From positions 62,001 to 126,000 of the forward strand of contig DDWZ01000029.1 of NCBI GenBank assembly GCA_002347095.1: a DNA stretch of 64,000 nt. Reading direction: 5' to 3'. Origin of the DNA: Desulfobulbaceae bacterium UBA2273. Its GTDB lineage: Bacteria > Desulfobacterota > Desulfobulbia > Desulfobulbales > Desulfurivibrionaceae. The translations under genes and the position numbers were made by a program. Position 1 is the stretch's first letter. Each line of letters starts with the position of its first letter. The notes under the pieces are model-generated. The model saw nothing but the letters and a program-made list of their open reading frames with translations. It made no database searches and was not told where the DNA came from. Positions 51,526 through 61,900 of this stretch are shown here, piece by piece.

Positions 51526-54500
51526 ATGACAAAAATTGGCCCCATTGATTTCGACGACTGTATTTTGGATGCGTTGCGAGATGACAATCTCGTGGTCTTT
51601 GCTGGAGCGGGAGTTTCGGCCGGGTCACCGTCGAATTTGGCTAGCTTTAAGAAGCTTGCTAATGACATCGCCATGGGAACCGGGCAAGTGGCAGTTGAGC
51701 CCCTGGATCGGTTTCTGGGGGAACTTCATCACAGAAATGTGGCTGTACACCAACGCGCCGCACAGTTACTGTCTCCCACGGGCAGTGCGCCTAACGATCT
51801 GCATCACAATTTACTTCGATTGTTCCGCGCTGGCGAACGCGTTCGCTTAGTGACAACGAACTTCGATCAGCACTTCGAGATCGCAGCCAAAACCTTGTTC
51901 GAAAATTTGCCCGATGTGTACCGGGCGCCGGCTTTGCCGCTCGGGTGTGAGTTCAACGGAATTGTTCATGTTCATGGTTCACTGGTACGCTCCAGTGAGA
52001 TGGTACTGACCGATGCTGACTTCGGCCGAGCCTATTTGACCGAAGGCTGGGCTCGGCGTTTCCTGGTCGATGTCTTTCGCCGGTACACTGTGTTGTTTGT
52101 GGGCTATAGTCACAACGATGTAGTTATGAACTATCTCGCTCGTGCATTGCCGGCCGATCGCGTTGCTGGCCGTTTTGTTCTCACAGATGAGGAGGGGAGT
52201 TGGGAACTCCTGGGCATCAAACCTATCCGCTTCAATAAGGGTACCGGTGACGATGCTTACAAAGAACTCTATGACGGCGTTCAGCAACTTACCGACCGAG
52301 TCATTCGGGGCGTGTTGGATTGGCAAACACGGCTGGCCGAGATCGGGGGGCGTGTTCCGCCTGCCGACGAAGAAGCCATTGGAGAAGTTGAACAAGCACT
52401 CCGCGAAGTTCACACCACGCGTTTTCTTACCAATGTAGCGAGGGATGCCGAATGGCCGAGGTGGCTAAATGCACACAAGCATCTTGACGCGCTTTTTGGC
52501 ATCGGCAAACTGAGTGAGCGAGACAACCTGCTGGCTGGTTGGCTTGCTCAAAATTTTACAATTGAGCATCCGGAAGCGATGTTTGGTCTGATCGCGGCTC
52601 ACGGCCTGCGGCTGAATCCTGTGTTCTGGTGGAACATTAGCCGTGAGCTAGGAGCCACGACGGAAAAGATACTGGAGGAATCGACCTTCAAGCGTTGGAT
52701 CACGATCCTACTTGCCTGCGCGCCATACCAACCAGATCATCACGTTTTAATGTGGTTGGCAGAACGTTGCGCTGCCTTTGGATTTGTTCATCTCACACTG
52801 AAGGTGTTCCTCTTTATGAGCGGGCACGACCTTACTGTTAAACCAGGCTTCTGGCACGATCAGGAAGATGCCGAGCATGGCCGACGCCTGGTGGCTGACT
52901 GTCCGCTACGCGCCGATCATTGGTCGTTAAACGAAGTCTGGGCCAAGCACTTGAAGCCGCACATAGCTTTGGTCGTTCAGTCCCTTCTGTCTGGCAGCAT
53001 CAATCGGTTTGAGGAAATTCACTATGATCTCATGGCATGGGACAAGGGATCACGCGAGTGGGACCCCAATACTTATAATCGCTCTGCCATTGAACCGCAT
53101 GAGCAGGATTGTTACCCAAAAGCCATTGACGTATTGATTGACGTGGCGCGGGATAGCTTGGAATGGCTTGCTGTCGATTCTCCAGCATTACTCGATGCGT
53201 GGATCGAAAGACTGGTGATATCTGATGTGTCCATACTGCGTCGCCTTGCCGTTCACGCTATCACAGTTCATACAGAAAAAACTGCGGATGAGCGTCTTAA
53301 TTGGTTGATGGAGCGCTTAGGCCTGCATAGTATTGCGGAACATCACGAGGTTTATCGCTCGATGGCATTGAATTATCCTTCCGCAAGCGCAACTGCACGT
53401 CAGGCCGTCGTGGATATGGTGTGTGCGCATAAGTTGCCAGCGAGTGATTATTATCCTGCAGACATTCGGACTGCTCGTTCACATTTTGACTGGCTCTCGT
53501 GGCTGATTCAGGCGAGACCAGATTGCCCTCTGGCCGAGGCTGCATTGGCTCCAATAAAAGCAGAATATCCCGACTGGGGACCTTCTGATCATCTTGACCT
53601 CTTGCACTGGAGTGGTTCGGCGGAGTGGACAGGCTCCCAAAGCCCTTGGACAGTCGATCAGCTTCTAGCTAGGGAACCAGGGGAGCAGCTCGACGACTTT
53701 CTGACGTTCAAAGGAAAAGGGAACAGTTTACATGAACCTGACCGAGTTGGCCTAATCGCCGCGATTAAGGAGGCTTGCAAGTTTCAACCCTTTTGGGCAT
53801 TCGCACTCGCGAAGGAGTTAGCAGCGAAATTTCTTTGGACATCCGATCTTTGGCCTGCTGTAATCAGAGGATGGCAGGAAAGTGAACTAACCGATGACGA
53901 CTGGCGTGCGGTGCTGGCAATGACTGCTAACCAGAAGTTGCATGTCGAGCACCTGTATGATGTGGCCAATCTGCTTTTCGCCCTCGTCAGGGACGGAGGA
54001 AAACCTTTCGCACTCGATTTGTTGGTACAGGCAAATAATGTCGCGTTGCCCGTGTGGCTAGCCATAGAAGCCAAGGAGGAAGACGAGGATATGGACGACT
54101 GGTTGTCGTGTGCAATTAATCGGCCAGCTGGTGTAATCGTCGAATTTTGGATTAATGGCCTTTCTTTGCTTATGCACGGCAAGTCAGGACCAGAACGAAC
54201 TTTACCCGACAACTATCGGAAGTGGTTTACCGATGTGATACAAGATCCGACATCAAATGGCGGATTGGGCCGCAGTGTGCTCGCCAGTCAGACAGCGTTT
54301 TTGTTCGGCCTCAGCGAGGTCTGGACGCGGGAGAATATCGTTCCATTGTTCAGCGACGCTGATAGTCAAAAGTTTCGTCAGGCTTGGGATGGCTTCCTGA
54401 CCTGGGGTCGTTTGTATCCAGCGCTGGTGGACGCCCTTTTGCCGGCGTTTATTGCTGCACTTGCGCGACTCGACGTAGATTTCCCTGCTCGCCGGCGTAA

Positions 54501-55041
54501 CCGTTTCGTTGAGTTCTACGCTATGCTCGCGGTGTTTCATGTTTCCGACCCGATGAAGCAGTTACTGCCAGAATTCTTCCAACACGGCTCACTCGAAGAC
54601 CGAATTAATTTCACTTCTCAACTCGGTTACTTCCTTCGTCAGATGAATGCAGCGACCAAGCAACAACTGTGGGATAGCTGGTTGTACCGTTACTGGCAGG
54701 CGCGCCAACAGGCTGTCCCCTCTGCACTAGACGTTGGGGAAATCCGAAATATGCTGGATTGGTTGCCGCTCCTTGATGAATTGTTCCCCGTGGCTGTCTT
54801 GTTGGCTGTTCATTTCCCGCCTATTCGAATCGAACACAGCCATATGCTTTTCGAGTTACGCAAAAGCGACATAGTGACGCGTTACCCCACCGAAACGGCT
54901 GAATTGCTGATCTATCTTTGCAAGTGCCAAGTCGTCTATCACCCCTCAGACTTGGCCACTGTGGCAGCACGTCTGCCCGACTTGGAACCGGAGTTGAAAT
55001 GTAGACTCGATGAGGGGCTAGCTCTTGCTGGCGCAAGTTAA
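51526..55041 (+). CDS. SIR2-domain protein with long helical C-terminus (defence-associated sirtuin candidate)
   Basis: A 1171-residue protein. The first ~270 residues are a SIR2-like domain: VVFAGAGVSAGSPS (25-38), VTTNFDQHFE (Thr110, Asn112, Asp114), IVHVHGSL (His150), and LFVGYSHNDV (190-199). These are the NAD-binding and catalytic elements expected of a NAD+-hydrolysing sirtuin. The remaining ~900 residues are mostly helical, with no other domain I can name with certainty; part resembles the DUF4020 region of long SIR2 proteins. In known systems of this build (DSR1/DSR2), phage infection triggers NAD+ depletion. No partner gene is adjacent. The gene is AT-richer than the chromosomal genes. 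The start has no strong ribosome site. Confidence 0.88.
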   Translation: MTKIGPIDFDDCILDALRDDNLVVFAGAGVSAGSPSNLASFKKLANDIAMGTGQVAVEPLDRFLGELHHRNVAVHQRAAQLLSPTGSAPNDLHHNLLRLFRAGERVRLVTTNFDQHFEIAAKTLFENLPDVYRAPALPLGCEFNGIVHVHGSLVRSSEMVLTDADFGRAYLTEGWARRFLVDVFRRYTVLFVGYSHNDVVMNYLARALPADRVAGRFVLTDEEGSWELLGIKPIRFNKGTGDDAYKELYDGVQQLTDRVIRGVLDWQTRLAEIGGRVPPADEEAIGEVEQALREVHTTRFLTNVARDAEWPRWLNAHKHLDALFGIGKLSERDNLLAGWLAQNFTIEHPEAMFGLIAAHGLRLNPVFWWNISRELGATTEKILEESTFKRWITILLACAPYQPDHHVLMWLAERCAAFGFVHLTLKVFLFMSGHDLTVKPGFWHDQEDAEHGRRLVADCPLRADHWSLNEVWAKHLKPHIALVVQSLLSGSINRFEEIHYDLMAWDKGSREWDPNTYNRSAIEPHEQDCYPKAIDVLIDVARDSLEWLAVDSPALLDAWIERLVISDVSILRRLAVHAITVHTEKTADERLNWLMERLGLHSIAEHHEVYRSMALNYPSASATARQAVVDMVCAHKLPASDYYPADIRTARSHFDWLSWLIQARPDCPLAEAALAPIKAEYPDWGPSDHLDLLHWSGSAEWTGSQSPWTVDQLLAREPGEQLDDFLTFKGKGNSLHEPDRVGLIAAIKEACKFQPFWAFALAKELAAKFLWTSDLWPAVIRGWQESELTDDDWRAVLAMTANQKLHVEHLYDVANLLFALVRDGGKPFALDLLVQANNVALPVWLAIEAKEEDEDMDDWLSCAINRPAGVIVEFWINGLSLLMHGKSGPERTLPDNYRKWFTDVIQDPTSNGGLGRSVLASQTAFLFGLSEVWTRENIVPLFSDADSQKFRQAWDGFLTWGRLYPALVDALLPAFIAALARLDVDFPARRRNRFVEFYAMLAVFHVSDPMKQLLPEFFQHGSLEDRINFTSQLGYFLRQMNAATKQQLWDSWLYRYWQARQQAVPSALDVGEIRNMLDWLPLLDELFPVAVLLAVHFPPIRIEHSHMLFELRKSDIVTRYPTETAELLIYLCKCQVVYHPSDLATVAARLPDLEPELKCRLDEGLALAGAS

Positions 55042-55104
55042 GCATGTTTGGCTAAAAAGGTCTTATCGCCAAAACAAAGGTGCTTTCAGTCCCAAGTCTT
55101 GGCC

Positions 55105-55356
55105 CTATCGTTTTCTTTTTCTCCACTCCCAGGGCGGGGTAGGGGCTGGATCTTGCCAAAGCCCCCAGCGAGTTTTCACGGCTTGCGCCTGCTCGGCCTT
55201 CCAGTCTCTGCATTCCACACGTCGGCAATACTGCTCATACACCCAGGCATATCCGTTTTTTACCATCTCACCGTTGATCACGGCGCCAACTGCCCTGACA
55301 ATCCCCACGGTGCGGCCGTATCGGTCAATGTCCACTGGTTCAATGTCAATCTGCTA
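55105..55356 (-). pseudogene. C-terminal fragment of a thermonuclease-like (SNase) protein
   Basis: The frame reads DIDRYGRTVGIV, GAVINGEMVKNGYAWVYEQY, and DPAPTPPWEWRKRKR, typical of the C-terminal half of staphylococcal-nuclease-family proteins. The N-terminal half with the catalytic Arg/Asp region is missing: a TAG lies in frame just upstream. The break coincides with the end of umuC, overlapping its last bases, so the truncation probably arose when umuDC was inserted. Confidence 0.7.
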
Positions 55357-56652
55357 CGCAGCCCTCCCTGTCGTTTTAACAATGGAGGGAGCGCTCACCA
55401 CCGGCAGTTCATTCCAAGAGGTCGTGTAGGATGGCGACTTCCTTCCTTGTTTATGTTTCCAGGGCCGTAAGAATCCCGCTGCGGCACTGTGCAGGGTATC
55501 TCTGCCCCACCTTCGGTTAATCTTGTCTACGGCGCGCATGAGCGATTCCTGCCCCTTTGGCGGGGCATAGAAAAGATGGCCCTGCGCGTGGCTGGCTGAA
55601 ACCAGATCCATAAATACCACTCCGACCTTCTGGTAGGCATAGCCGGGACGGAAGAGCTGCCGCAATGCCTCGGCGCCATAGTGGATCAGCTCCAGCGTTG
55701 AAGAAGTGTGGATTGGCAGGGTAACGGTCTTGCTGTTGGCGTACTGCGGATCTCCTTCCCGGAACCGGTTGGTGGTGAGATACACCTGGACACACCTGGT
55801 TTTCATCTCCTCTGCCCGCAGCTTTTCGGCGGCAATGGCAATATAGGAGGAAAGCGCTTCCCGGAGCCAGGCGAGGTCAGTGACTGGCTGACCGAATGAT
55901 CGGGAGCTGGTGATGGACTTTCTGGGCGGAGGTATATCCTCCAGCGGCAGGCAGGAAATCCCGCGCAGCTCCATGGCGGTGCGTAGGCCGGTCACTGTCA
56001 GGTGTTTGCGCAACCAGGTGTCATTGCCGTTCTTCAGGTCAAGGGCGGTGCGGATACCGCAGGCAAAGAGCTTCTGGCTCTGGCGTGGGCCAATACCCCA
56101 GACATCCCCCACATCGATGGTGGCCAACAGGGCATCGAGCCCCTGATCCGGCAGGGCAAACACTCCGCCATGCTCTGGACGCTTCTTGGCGATCCGGTTG
56201 GCGATTTTGGCCAGGGTCTTGGTGGAGCCAAAGCCGATGGACACCGGGATGCCGACCTGCTTCTTAACCGTGGCGCGGAGATGGCGGCCATTCTCAAGCA
56301 GTGCCTCTTCTTTGGCCTGAGGTATGCGTACAAAGGCCTCGTCGATGGAATACACTTCCACCTCGGGCTCAAGCTGGCAGAGCACATCCATGACTCGTTG
56401 GGAAAGATCGCCATACAGGGGGTAGTTGGAGGAAAAAACCTGGACTTGGTGGGCTGCGATCAGGCCGCAGCATTTGAAGAAGGGCTCGCCCATCTTGATG
56501 CCCAGGGCCTTGGCCTCGTTGGACCGGGCGATGATGCAGCCGTCGTTGTTGGAAAGCACCACCACCGGCCGACCTTCGAGCCTGGGGTTGAAGAGCCGTT
56601 CGCAGGAGACGTAGAAATTGTTACAGTCGAGCAGGGCAAAGATAGATGACAT
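55354..56652 (-). CDS. umuC: Error-prone DNA polymerase V catalytic subunit
   Basis: The 432-residue Y-family polymerase copies damaged DNA. FALLDCNNFYVSCERLFNP, SNYPLYGDLSQRVMD, VEVYSIDEAFVRI (catalytic Asp/Glu), GIPVSIGFGSTKTLAKIAN, and DVWGIGPRQSQKL are all typical of UmuC. The start at 56652 lies 8 bases after the umuD stop; an earlier TTG is unlikely. It forms an operon with umuD. It is inside the genomic island, as often seen for mobile umuDC/rumAB operons. Confidence 0.95.
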   Translation of the reverse strand: MSSIFALLDCNNFYVSCERLFNPRLEGRPVVVLSNNDGCIIARSNEAKALGIKMGEPFFKCCGLIAAHQVQVFSSNYPLYGDLSQRVMDVLCQLEPEVEVYSIDEAFVRIPQAKEEALLENGRHLRATVKKQVGIPVSIGFGSTKTLAKIANRIAKKRPEHGGVFALPDQGLDALLATIDVGDVWGIGPRQSQKLFACGIRTALDLKNGNDTWLRKHLTVTGLRTAMELRGISCLPLEDIPPPRKSITSSRSFGQPVTDLAWLREALSSYIAIAAEKLRAEEMKTRCVQVYLTTNRFREGDPQYANSKTVTLPIHTSSTLELIHYGAEALRQLFRPGYAYQKVGVVFMDLVSASHAQGHLFYAPPKGQESLMRAVDKINRRWGRDTLHSAAAGFLRPWKHKQGRKSPSYTTSWNELPVVSAPSIVKTTGRAA

Positions 56653-56660
56653 GGGCAAGC

Positions 56661-57104
56661 CTACAGGGCGTGGATCACGAAGGCGACCACACCCCAGATT
56701 TCGCAGGTGCTTCCTTCTGTCATATGGATATCGGAATAGTCAGGGCTTTCGGCTTTCAGGTAGATGTTTTCACCGTTTTTGATTAGGCGTTTCACGGTCA
56801 GTTCATTATTGACCACTGCGATCACCACCTTGCCGCTGGTTGGCTCAAGAGACCGGTCCACCACCAGGATGTCGTTGTGATGGATGCCGGCACCGATCAT
56901 GGAGTCGCCGGCCACACGGACAAAGAAAGTGGCGGTGGGGTTAGCCACCATGAGTTCATTGAGGTCGAGCCTTCCCTCAATGTAGTCGTCCGCCGGGCTT
57001 GGAAACCCTGCCGAGACGCTACATGCAAAGAGAGGGCGTTTCAGTTTGCCCTTGCGGTTGAAGGTATAGACTGCCGAAATAGTTGGGCTGGATGATGGAT
57101 TCAT
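56661..57104 (-). CDS. umuD: Self-cleaving polymerase V accessory subunit
   Basis: A 147-residue LexA-like peptidase. The cleavage site Ala32-Gly33 is in SVSAGFPSP, the nucleophile is Ser68 (AGDSMIGAG), and the general base is Lys105 (VNNELTVKRLI). RecA-stimulated self-cleavage would activate UmuC. The ATG lies after a short palindromic stretch (TCCAGTATATTGGA on the coding strand), which could be a repressor site. A further palindrome lies about 100 bases upstream. Confidence 0.94.
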   Translation of the reverse strand: MNPSSSPTISAVYTFNRKGKLKRPLFACSVSAGFPSPADDYIEGRLDLNELMVANPTATFFVRVAGDSMIGAGIHHNDILVVDRSLEPTSGKVVIAVVNNELTVKRLIKNGENIYLKAESPDYSDIHMTEGSTCEIWGVVAFVIHAL

Positions 57105-57207
57105 TGGTCCAATATACTGGATAAGATCGGGCGTGTCATCGTGGGAAGAACGGTGATGGGTTGGCTGATTGGCGGAATGTGGACATTCAGGGATTTTTTT
57201 TTGATGT

Positions 57208-57224
57208 AGGACACCAGTTGTCCT
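57208..57224. promoter_or_regulatory. Palindrome upstream of umuDC (possible SOS-type operator)
   Basis: AGGACA and TGTCCT face each other around a 5-base spacer, ~105 bases upstream of umuD. Nearby TCCAATATACTGGA, next to the start codon, is a second imperfect palindrome. Either could be a LexA-type or element-encoded repressor site; the binding motif for this organism is not known to me. Confidence 0.4.
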
Positions 57225-57247
57225 AGGTGTGGGGGTAGGATGTTTTC

Positions 57248-57279
57248 AGCACAATAGCGCAATGAAATGCTATTGTGCT
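57248..57279. repeat. Perfect 11-bp inverted repeat upstream of umuDC
   Basis: AGCACAATAGC and GCTATTGTGCT are separated by 10 bases. No T-run follows, so it is not an obvious terminator; it might be an operator or a hairpin in a divergent leader. Confidence 0.6.
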
Positions 57280-57438
57280 TGGATGCCACGTATTTTCCCG
57301 GTATTGACTTTTGTGGGGCATTTGTTGGATAGATAGGCTAGCTTTTGTGGTGGCTTCTGGTTCTCTGGAGCAATATTAAAAAGTCATCAAGTGAGAGGTT
57401 GGCCAGCAGAACATCGGGATCTCACTTTGAGGCGAGAC

Positions 57439-57684
57439 ATGAAGAAATATTTTGCCGTGATTTTGTTTTTGACAATCGGTGCATGGACCTCGGCGCATGC
57501 TGAGACCAAGCTGAACTGTTATAAAAAACTTACCGGCGAAGTCGTGTGCAAAGAGAGTGACGGTGGTGAGTGGAAAGGGTACAAGAAATTGACCGGTGAG
57601 ACTGTGTTTAGAGGGCCTCGGGGTGAGACCATAACTTTGGAGCCTGGGGTCGAACCGGAACAGTTCGACGTTGATGTGAAATAA
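57439..57684 (+). CDS. Small secreted protein with internal repeat, unknown
   Basis: An 81-residue exported protein: signal peptide (FAVILFLTIGAWTSAHAE), then a mature domain of about 60 residues in which CYKKLTGEVVC and GYKKLTGETVF form an imperfect repeat. I do not recognise the family. GAGGCGAG precedes the ATG. It lies between umuDC (divergent) and brxA, ~75 bases upstream of brxA on the same strand. Confidence 0.65.
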   Translation: MKKYFAVILFLTIGAWTSAHAETKLNCYKKLTGEVVCKESDGGEWKGYKKLTGETVFRGPRGETITLEPGVEPEQFDVDVK

Positions 57685-57759
57685 GGTACTGAAGTGCGCA
57701 TCAGATACAATTCTGGCTAATGCGCATGGAAAGTCACTAGATGATTTTATGGGGCTGTA

Positions 57760-58368
57760 GTGGAAAAATATAAAATGTCGTTCACGACTGGTGGATTATT
57801 CAGCCGTGAATCGACGAAACTGGCCATGTTGTTTTTAGAGCTAAGGGATTGGGATGCTATTCGCGACAAGGTTCTTGCGGAGAACCTGTTGCAGACGAGG
57901 ACGATTTCTTCCTCGCAGCGTGTCTGTCGTGAGATTATTTCCAGACTGAAAAGTCTCAATCCCAGCGAACTGGAATTGCTGGTTCATGGTACCGCCCAGG
58001 AGCAAGGATATCTCTTGTGGATCTCTGTTTGCCGGAGCTATAAGTTTATTGCCGAGTTTGCCGTCGAGATTATCCGAGAGCGCTATCTCGGCCTGAAGGC
58101 CGATCTGCACTACGAAGAATTCGATTCCTTTTTTCATCGGAAATCAGAATGGCATCCTGAATTGGAGGCAATACAGCTAGTGACCAGAAATAAGCTCCGC
58201 CAAGTGTTGTTCAAAATATTACGGGAAGCTGGCCTATTGACCGCAAACAACACAATCAATACGGTCATGTTAAGTCCTCGGCTCTTGGAGGCAATCCCTC
58301 CTGGCAGCCGCCAGGATGTTTCCTTCTTTCCATTTTTTGAGTCCGAATTGGCCGGGTGGAAAAAATGA
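57760..58368 (+). CDS. brxA: BREX protein BrxA
   Basis: A 202-residue cytosolic protein of the BrxA (DUF1819) family, a conserved component of BREX phage-defence systems. SFTTGGLFSRESTKLAMLFL, IISRLKSLNPSELELLVHG, and GYLLWISVCRSYKFIAEFAV are typical. The first possible start is a GTG at 57760; an in-frame ATG is 15 bases downstream. Its stop overlaps the brxB ATG (ATGA). The gene order that follows (brxB, brxC) confirms the assignment. Confidence 0.92.
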   Translation: MEKYKMSFTTGGLFSRESTKLAMLFLELRDWDAIRDKVLAENLLQTRTISSSQRVCREIISRLKSLNPSELELLVHGTAQEQGYLLWISVCRSYKFIAEFAVEIIRERYLGLKADLHYEEFDSFFHRKSEWHPELEAIQLVTRNKLRQVLFKILREAGLLTANNTINTVMLSPRLLEAIPPGSRQDVSFFPFFESELAGWKK

Positions 58369-58976
58369 CATCCTCTATTACCAAGTCAAATATACAAGAA
58401 AGCTTTGCGCATCTGCTGACTGTCCTTTCCGGTCAACGTTTTTTGCAGAAACAAGGGCTTGGCAATGAGGTTCCTTTCTTTATCTGCCCATACGATGTTG
58501 ATGTCTCCGTTGATGTCGAAAGGCTTCAACGGCAGCTTGTAAATCGGCTAGAGCAAGCCGGTATCCGGATATTGGAACTTAACCTCTACGATCTTTCCAT
58601 TGAGATTCTCAAGGAGCGGGGGATCTGGGTACAGATATTGGAAATGGAATCTTCCGTGTCCAAGGAGGAGTTTAAGGAATTGTTGCAGGGGGTCTTAGAT
58701 CCTGAGGCGCACTTGGTCCCTGCTATCGCCGCCAAGCTTGTCACCAATGAATTTGACGTGCTTTTCCTGGCAGGAGTGGGAGAGGTCTTCCCCTATATCC
58801 GATCTCACAATGTGCTGAATAATCTACAAAGCACGGCAAAGGATAAACCAACCGTTATGTTTTTCCCCGGCGCTTATACGCATTCTCTGGAATCTGGGGC
58901 CTCGCTCGATCTTTTTAATAGGTTGCAAGACGACAAGTACTATCGGGCTTTCAATATTTTTCACTGTGAAGCGTAA
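58365..58976 (+). CDS. brxB: BREX protein BrxB
   Basis: A 203-residue protein of the BrxB (DUF1788) family. NEVPFFICPYDVDVSVDVE, LELNLYDLSIEILKERG and FDVLFLAGVGEVFPYIRSHN followed by PTVMFFPGAYTHS are typical. The ATG at 58365 overlaps the brxA TGA; a GTG lies three codons upstream. BrxB is essential for BREX function in studied systems but has no known enzymatic activity. Confidence 0.92.
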   Translation: MTSSITKSNIQESFAHLLTVLSGQRFLQKQGLGNEVPFFICPYDVDVSVDVERLQRQLVNRLEQAGIRILELNLYDLSIEILKERGIWVQILEMESSVSKEEFKELLQGVLDPEAHLVPAIAAKLVTNEFDVLFLAGVGEVFPYIRSHNVLNNLQSTAKDKPTVMFFPGAYTHSLESGASLDLFNRLQDDKYYRAFNIFHCEA

Positions 58977-58986
58977 AAAGGAATAC

Positions 58987-61900
58987 ATGATGACTCTCAA
59001 GAGTATTTTCAATAAGCCAGTAGATCGCCTGATTGAGGGAGTCATCAAAGCCGATGATGAGGCAAGCCTGCGCCTTGAACTTGAGGAGTACGTCCTGACC
59101 AACGAGGTCTCCAAACGCCTCGAATCCTTTCTCGACGCTTATAACAACTATGCGAACGCTAACGGCGTTTGGATTTCCGGCTTCTTTGGCTCTGGCAAAT
59201 CGCATCTGCTGAAGATACTGGCCCTCCTGCTTGAAAATCGTGAGATTGATGGGACTTCGGCCCTTGAGCTGTTCCTGCCTAAGTGCAGCGACAATGAAAT
59301 CTTGCGCGGCGACCTCAAAAGAGCCGTCGCCATCCCTTCCAAGAGCATCCTGTTTAACATCGATCAAAAAGCCGATGTCATCAGCAAAACACAAATCGAT
59401 GCGTTGCTCGCCGTCTTTGTCAAAGTGTTCGATGAGATGTGCGGCTACTACGGTAAACAGGGCCACATTGCTCACTTTGAGCGCGATCTCGACAGCCGAG
59501 GCATCTACGATCAATTCAAGGCTGCTTACCAAGACTTGTCCGGAAGAGAGTGGCGCAAGGGAAGAGAACAAGCCCTGCTGGAAGCACAAAACATCGCCAA
59601 GGCCTACGCCAAGGTGACCAATAGCCCGGAATCGTCCGCACAGGGAATTCTCGACAAATACCGCAGTCAATACAAGGTTTCCATCGAAGATTTTGCCGAT
59701 CAAGTCATGGCCTATCTCGACAGACAATCGCCAACTTTTCGTTTGAATTTCTTTGTTGACGAGGTCGGGCAGTATATTGCCGAGAATGTGAAGTTGATGA
59801 CCAATCTGCAAACCATCGCCGAAAGTCTGGCAACCAAATGTCGGGGGCGGGCGTGGGTGATTGTGACTTCGCAGAATGATATGTCCACGGTTCTTGGTGA
59901 GATGAACCGTCAGCAGAGCAATGACTTTTCTAAAATCATGGCCCGCTTTGCCAACAAAATGTTGCTGACCAGCACCGATGTTGCGGAAGTAATCCAGAAG
60001 AGGCTCTTGGCCAAAACAGAGGATGGGGCCGAGTTGGTTTCCGATCTCTTCCATCGCCAGGAAAACAACTTTGGGACACTGTTCAACTTTACCGATGGCT
60101 CGCGGGAATACAAGGTTTACAAGGATCGGGACGAGTTCATCCGCAGCTATCCTTTTGTCCCTTATCAGTTTGAGCTTTTCCAGTCGGCCATTGAAAATTT
60201 GTCCCGACACAACGCCTTCGAAGGCAAACATAGCTCGGTTGGTGAGCGCTCCATGCTGGGGGTCTTCCAGCAGGTTGCCGTTCAAATTAGTGCCTACGAG
60301 CTGGGCCAATTGGCGACATTTGATCTGATGTTTGAAGGAATTCAAACTGCTTTGAAGGCGCAGACCCAAAAGGCCGTTCTGGATGCCGAACGGCTACTGA
60401 CCAATACTTTTGCCATCAAGCTGCTCAAGGCTCTCTTTCTCGTCAAGTATGTCAAAGAATTCAAGCCGACGATCCGCAACCTCTGTGTCCTCATGTTGGA
60501 AAGCTTCGGCCAGGACCTGCCAGGGCTGAAGAAAAAGATTGAAGAAGCCCTGAATCTTCTTGAGCAGCAGACCTTTATCCAGCGCAATGGCGATCTGTAC
60601 GAATATCTGACCGATGAAGAGAAAGATGTCGAACAGGAGATTAAAAATACCGAGGTAGAGTCAACCGATGTTGCGAGTGAGCTTGAAAAGATCATTTTCG
60701 ATCATGTTATCAAGAACCGCAAAATTCGTTATGAAGAGAACGGTCAGGACTTCCCTTACTCTCGGAAACTCGATGATCGGCTCCATGGGCGGGAAAATGA
60801 GTTGGCGATCGATGTTGTCACCCCCTTTCATGAGTTCGCCGATAATCAGGCCTCGCTCCTCATGCACTCGTTCGGTCGGGATGAATTGCTGGTAGTGATG
60901 CCGCCGGATGATCGACTCGTCCGTGACATCCTGATGTACAAGCGAACAGAAAAGTTTATCCGCCAAAATATTTCCACGACCCAGCAGGAGGCTGTCAAGC
61001 GGATACTGGTCGACAAAGGATCGCAAAATCAAGAGCGTTATGCGGACCTGCAACGACTTATCCATCGTTTGTTGGGCAAGGCAAGGCTCTATGTGGCTGG
61101 CAAAGAAATCGAGATCAGTGGTGAAGACCCGCAAAATCGCATCAACCGAGGATTTTCTGAGCTGGTGACCCGGGCCTATCCAAACCTGCGAATGCTGAAG
61201 GGGATAACCTACAAGGAAGAGTTGATCAAGGTTATCTTGAGCGACCGGCAGGGGACACTTGAGGGGGTCTCGTCTCTTATGGAGTCCGAGCAGGAGATGC
61301 TCGCTTTTATCCAGAGCAACAGCCGTGGTGGTGTCCGTACCACCCTGAAGATGCTACTTGAAAAGATGGAGCGCAAACCTTACGGCTGGTATTACGCAGC
61401 CATCCTTTGCATCCTGGCCAAACTCTGCGCCCGGGGCAAAGTGGAGGTGCGGACGGACGGCAACATCCTTGAGGATGAGGATCTCGAACGCGCTTTGCGC
61501 AATACCCACGGTCATGGCAATGTCGTCCTCGAACCCCAGGTCGATTTTACCGCCTCACAGGTACGTGGTCTCAAGGAGTTTTATCAGGATTTTTTTGATT
61601 CTCCTCCCCAAGCCAATGAGGCCAAAGCCCTAGGAAAGGAGACCGGCAAGGCCCTACAGGAGCTCTTGCATCAGCTCACCCCCCTCGCCGCTCAGTCAAC
61701 GCAATATCCCTTCTTGGCTGCCTTGAACCCGGTGATTGAGGGGCTGAAGGAGATCATCGGCAAACCCTATACCTGGTATCTGACCGAGTTACTGCGCCAG
61801 GAAGATGCTCTCCTTGATATGAAGGAAAAAGTCATTGATCCGATTCGTAAGTTTATGAGTGGCCCATTGAAGGGGATCTTTGACGAGGCCCGGAAATTTG

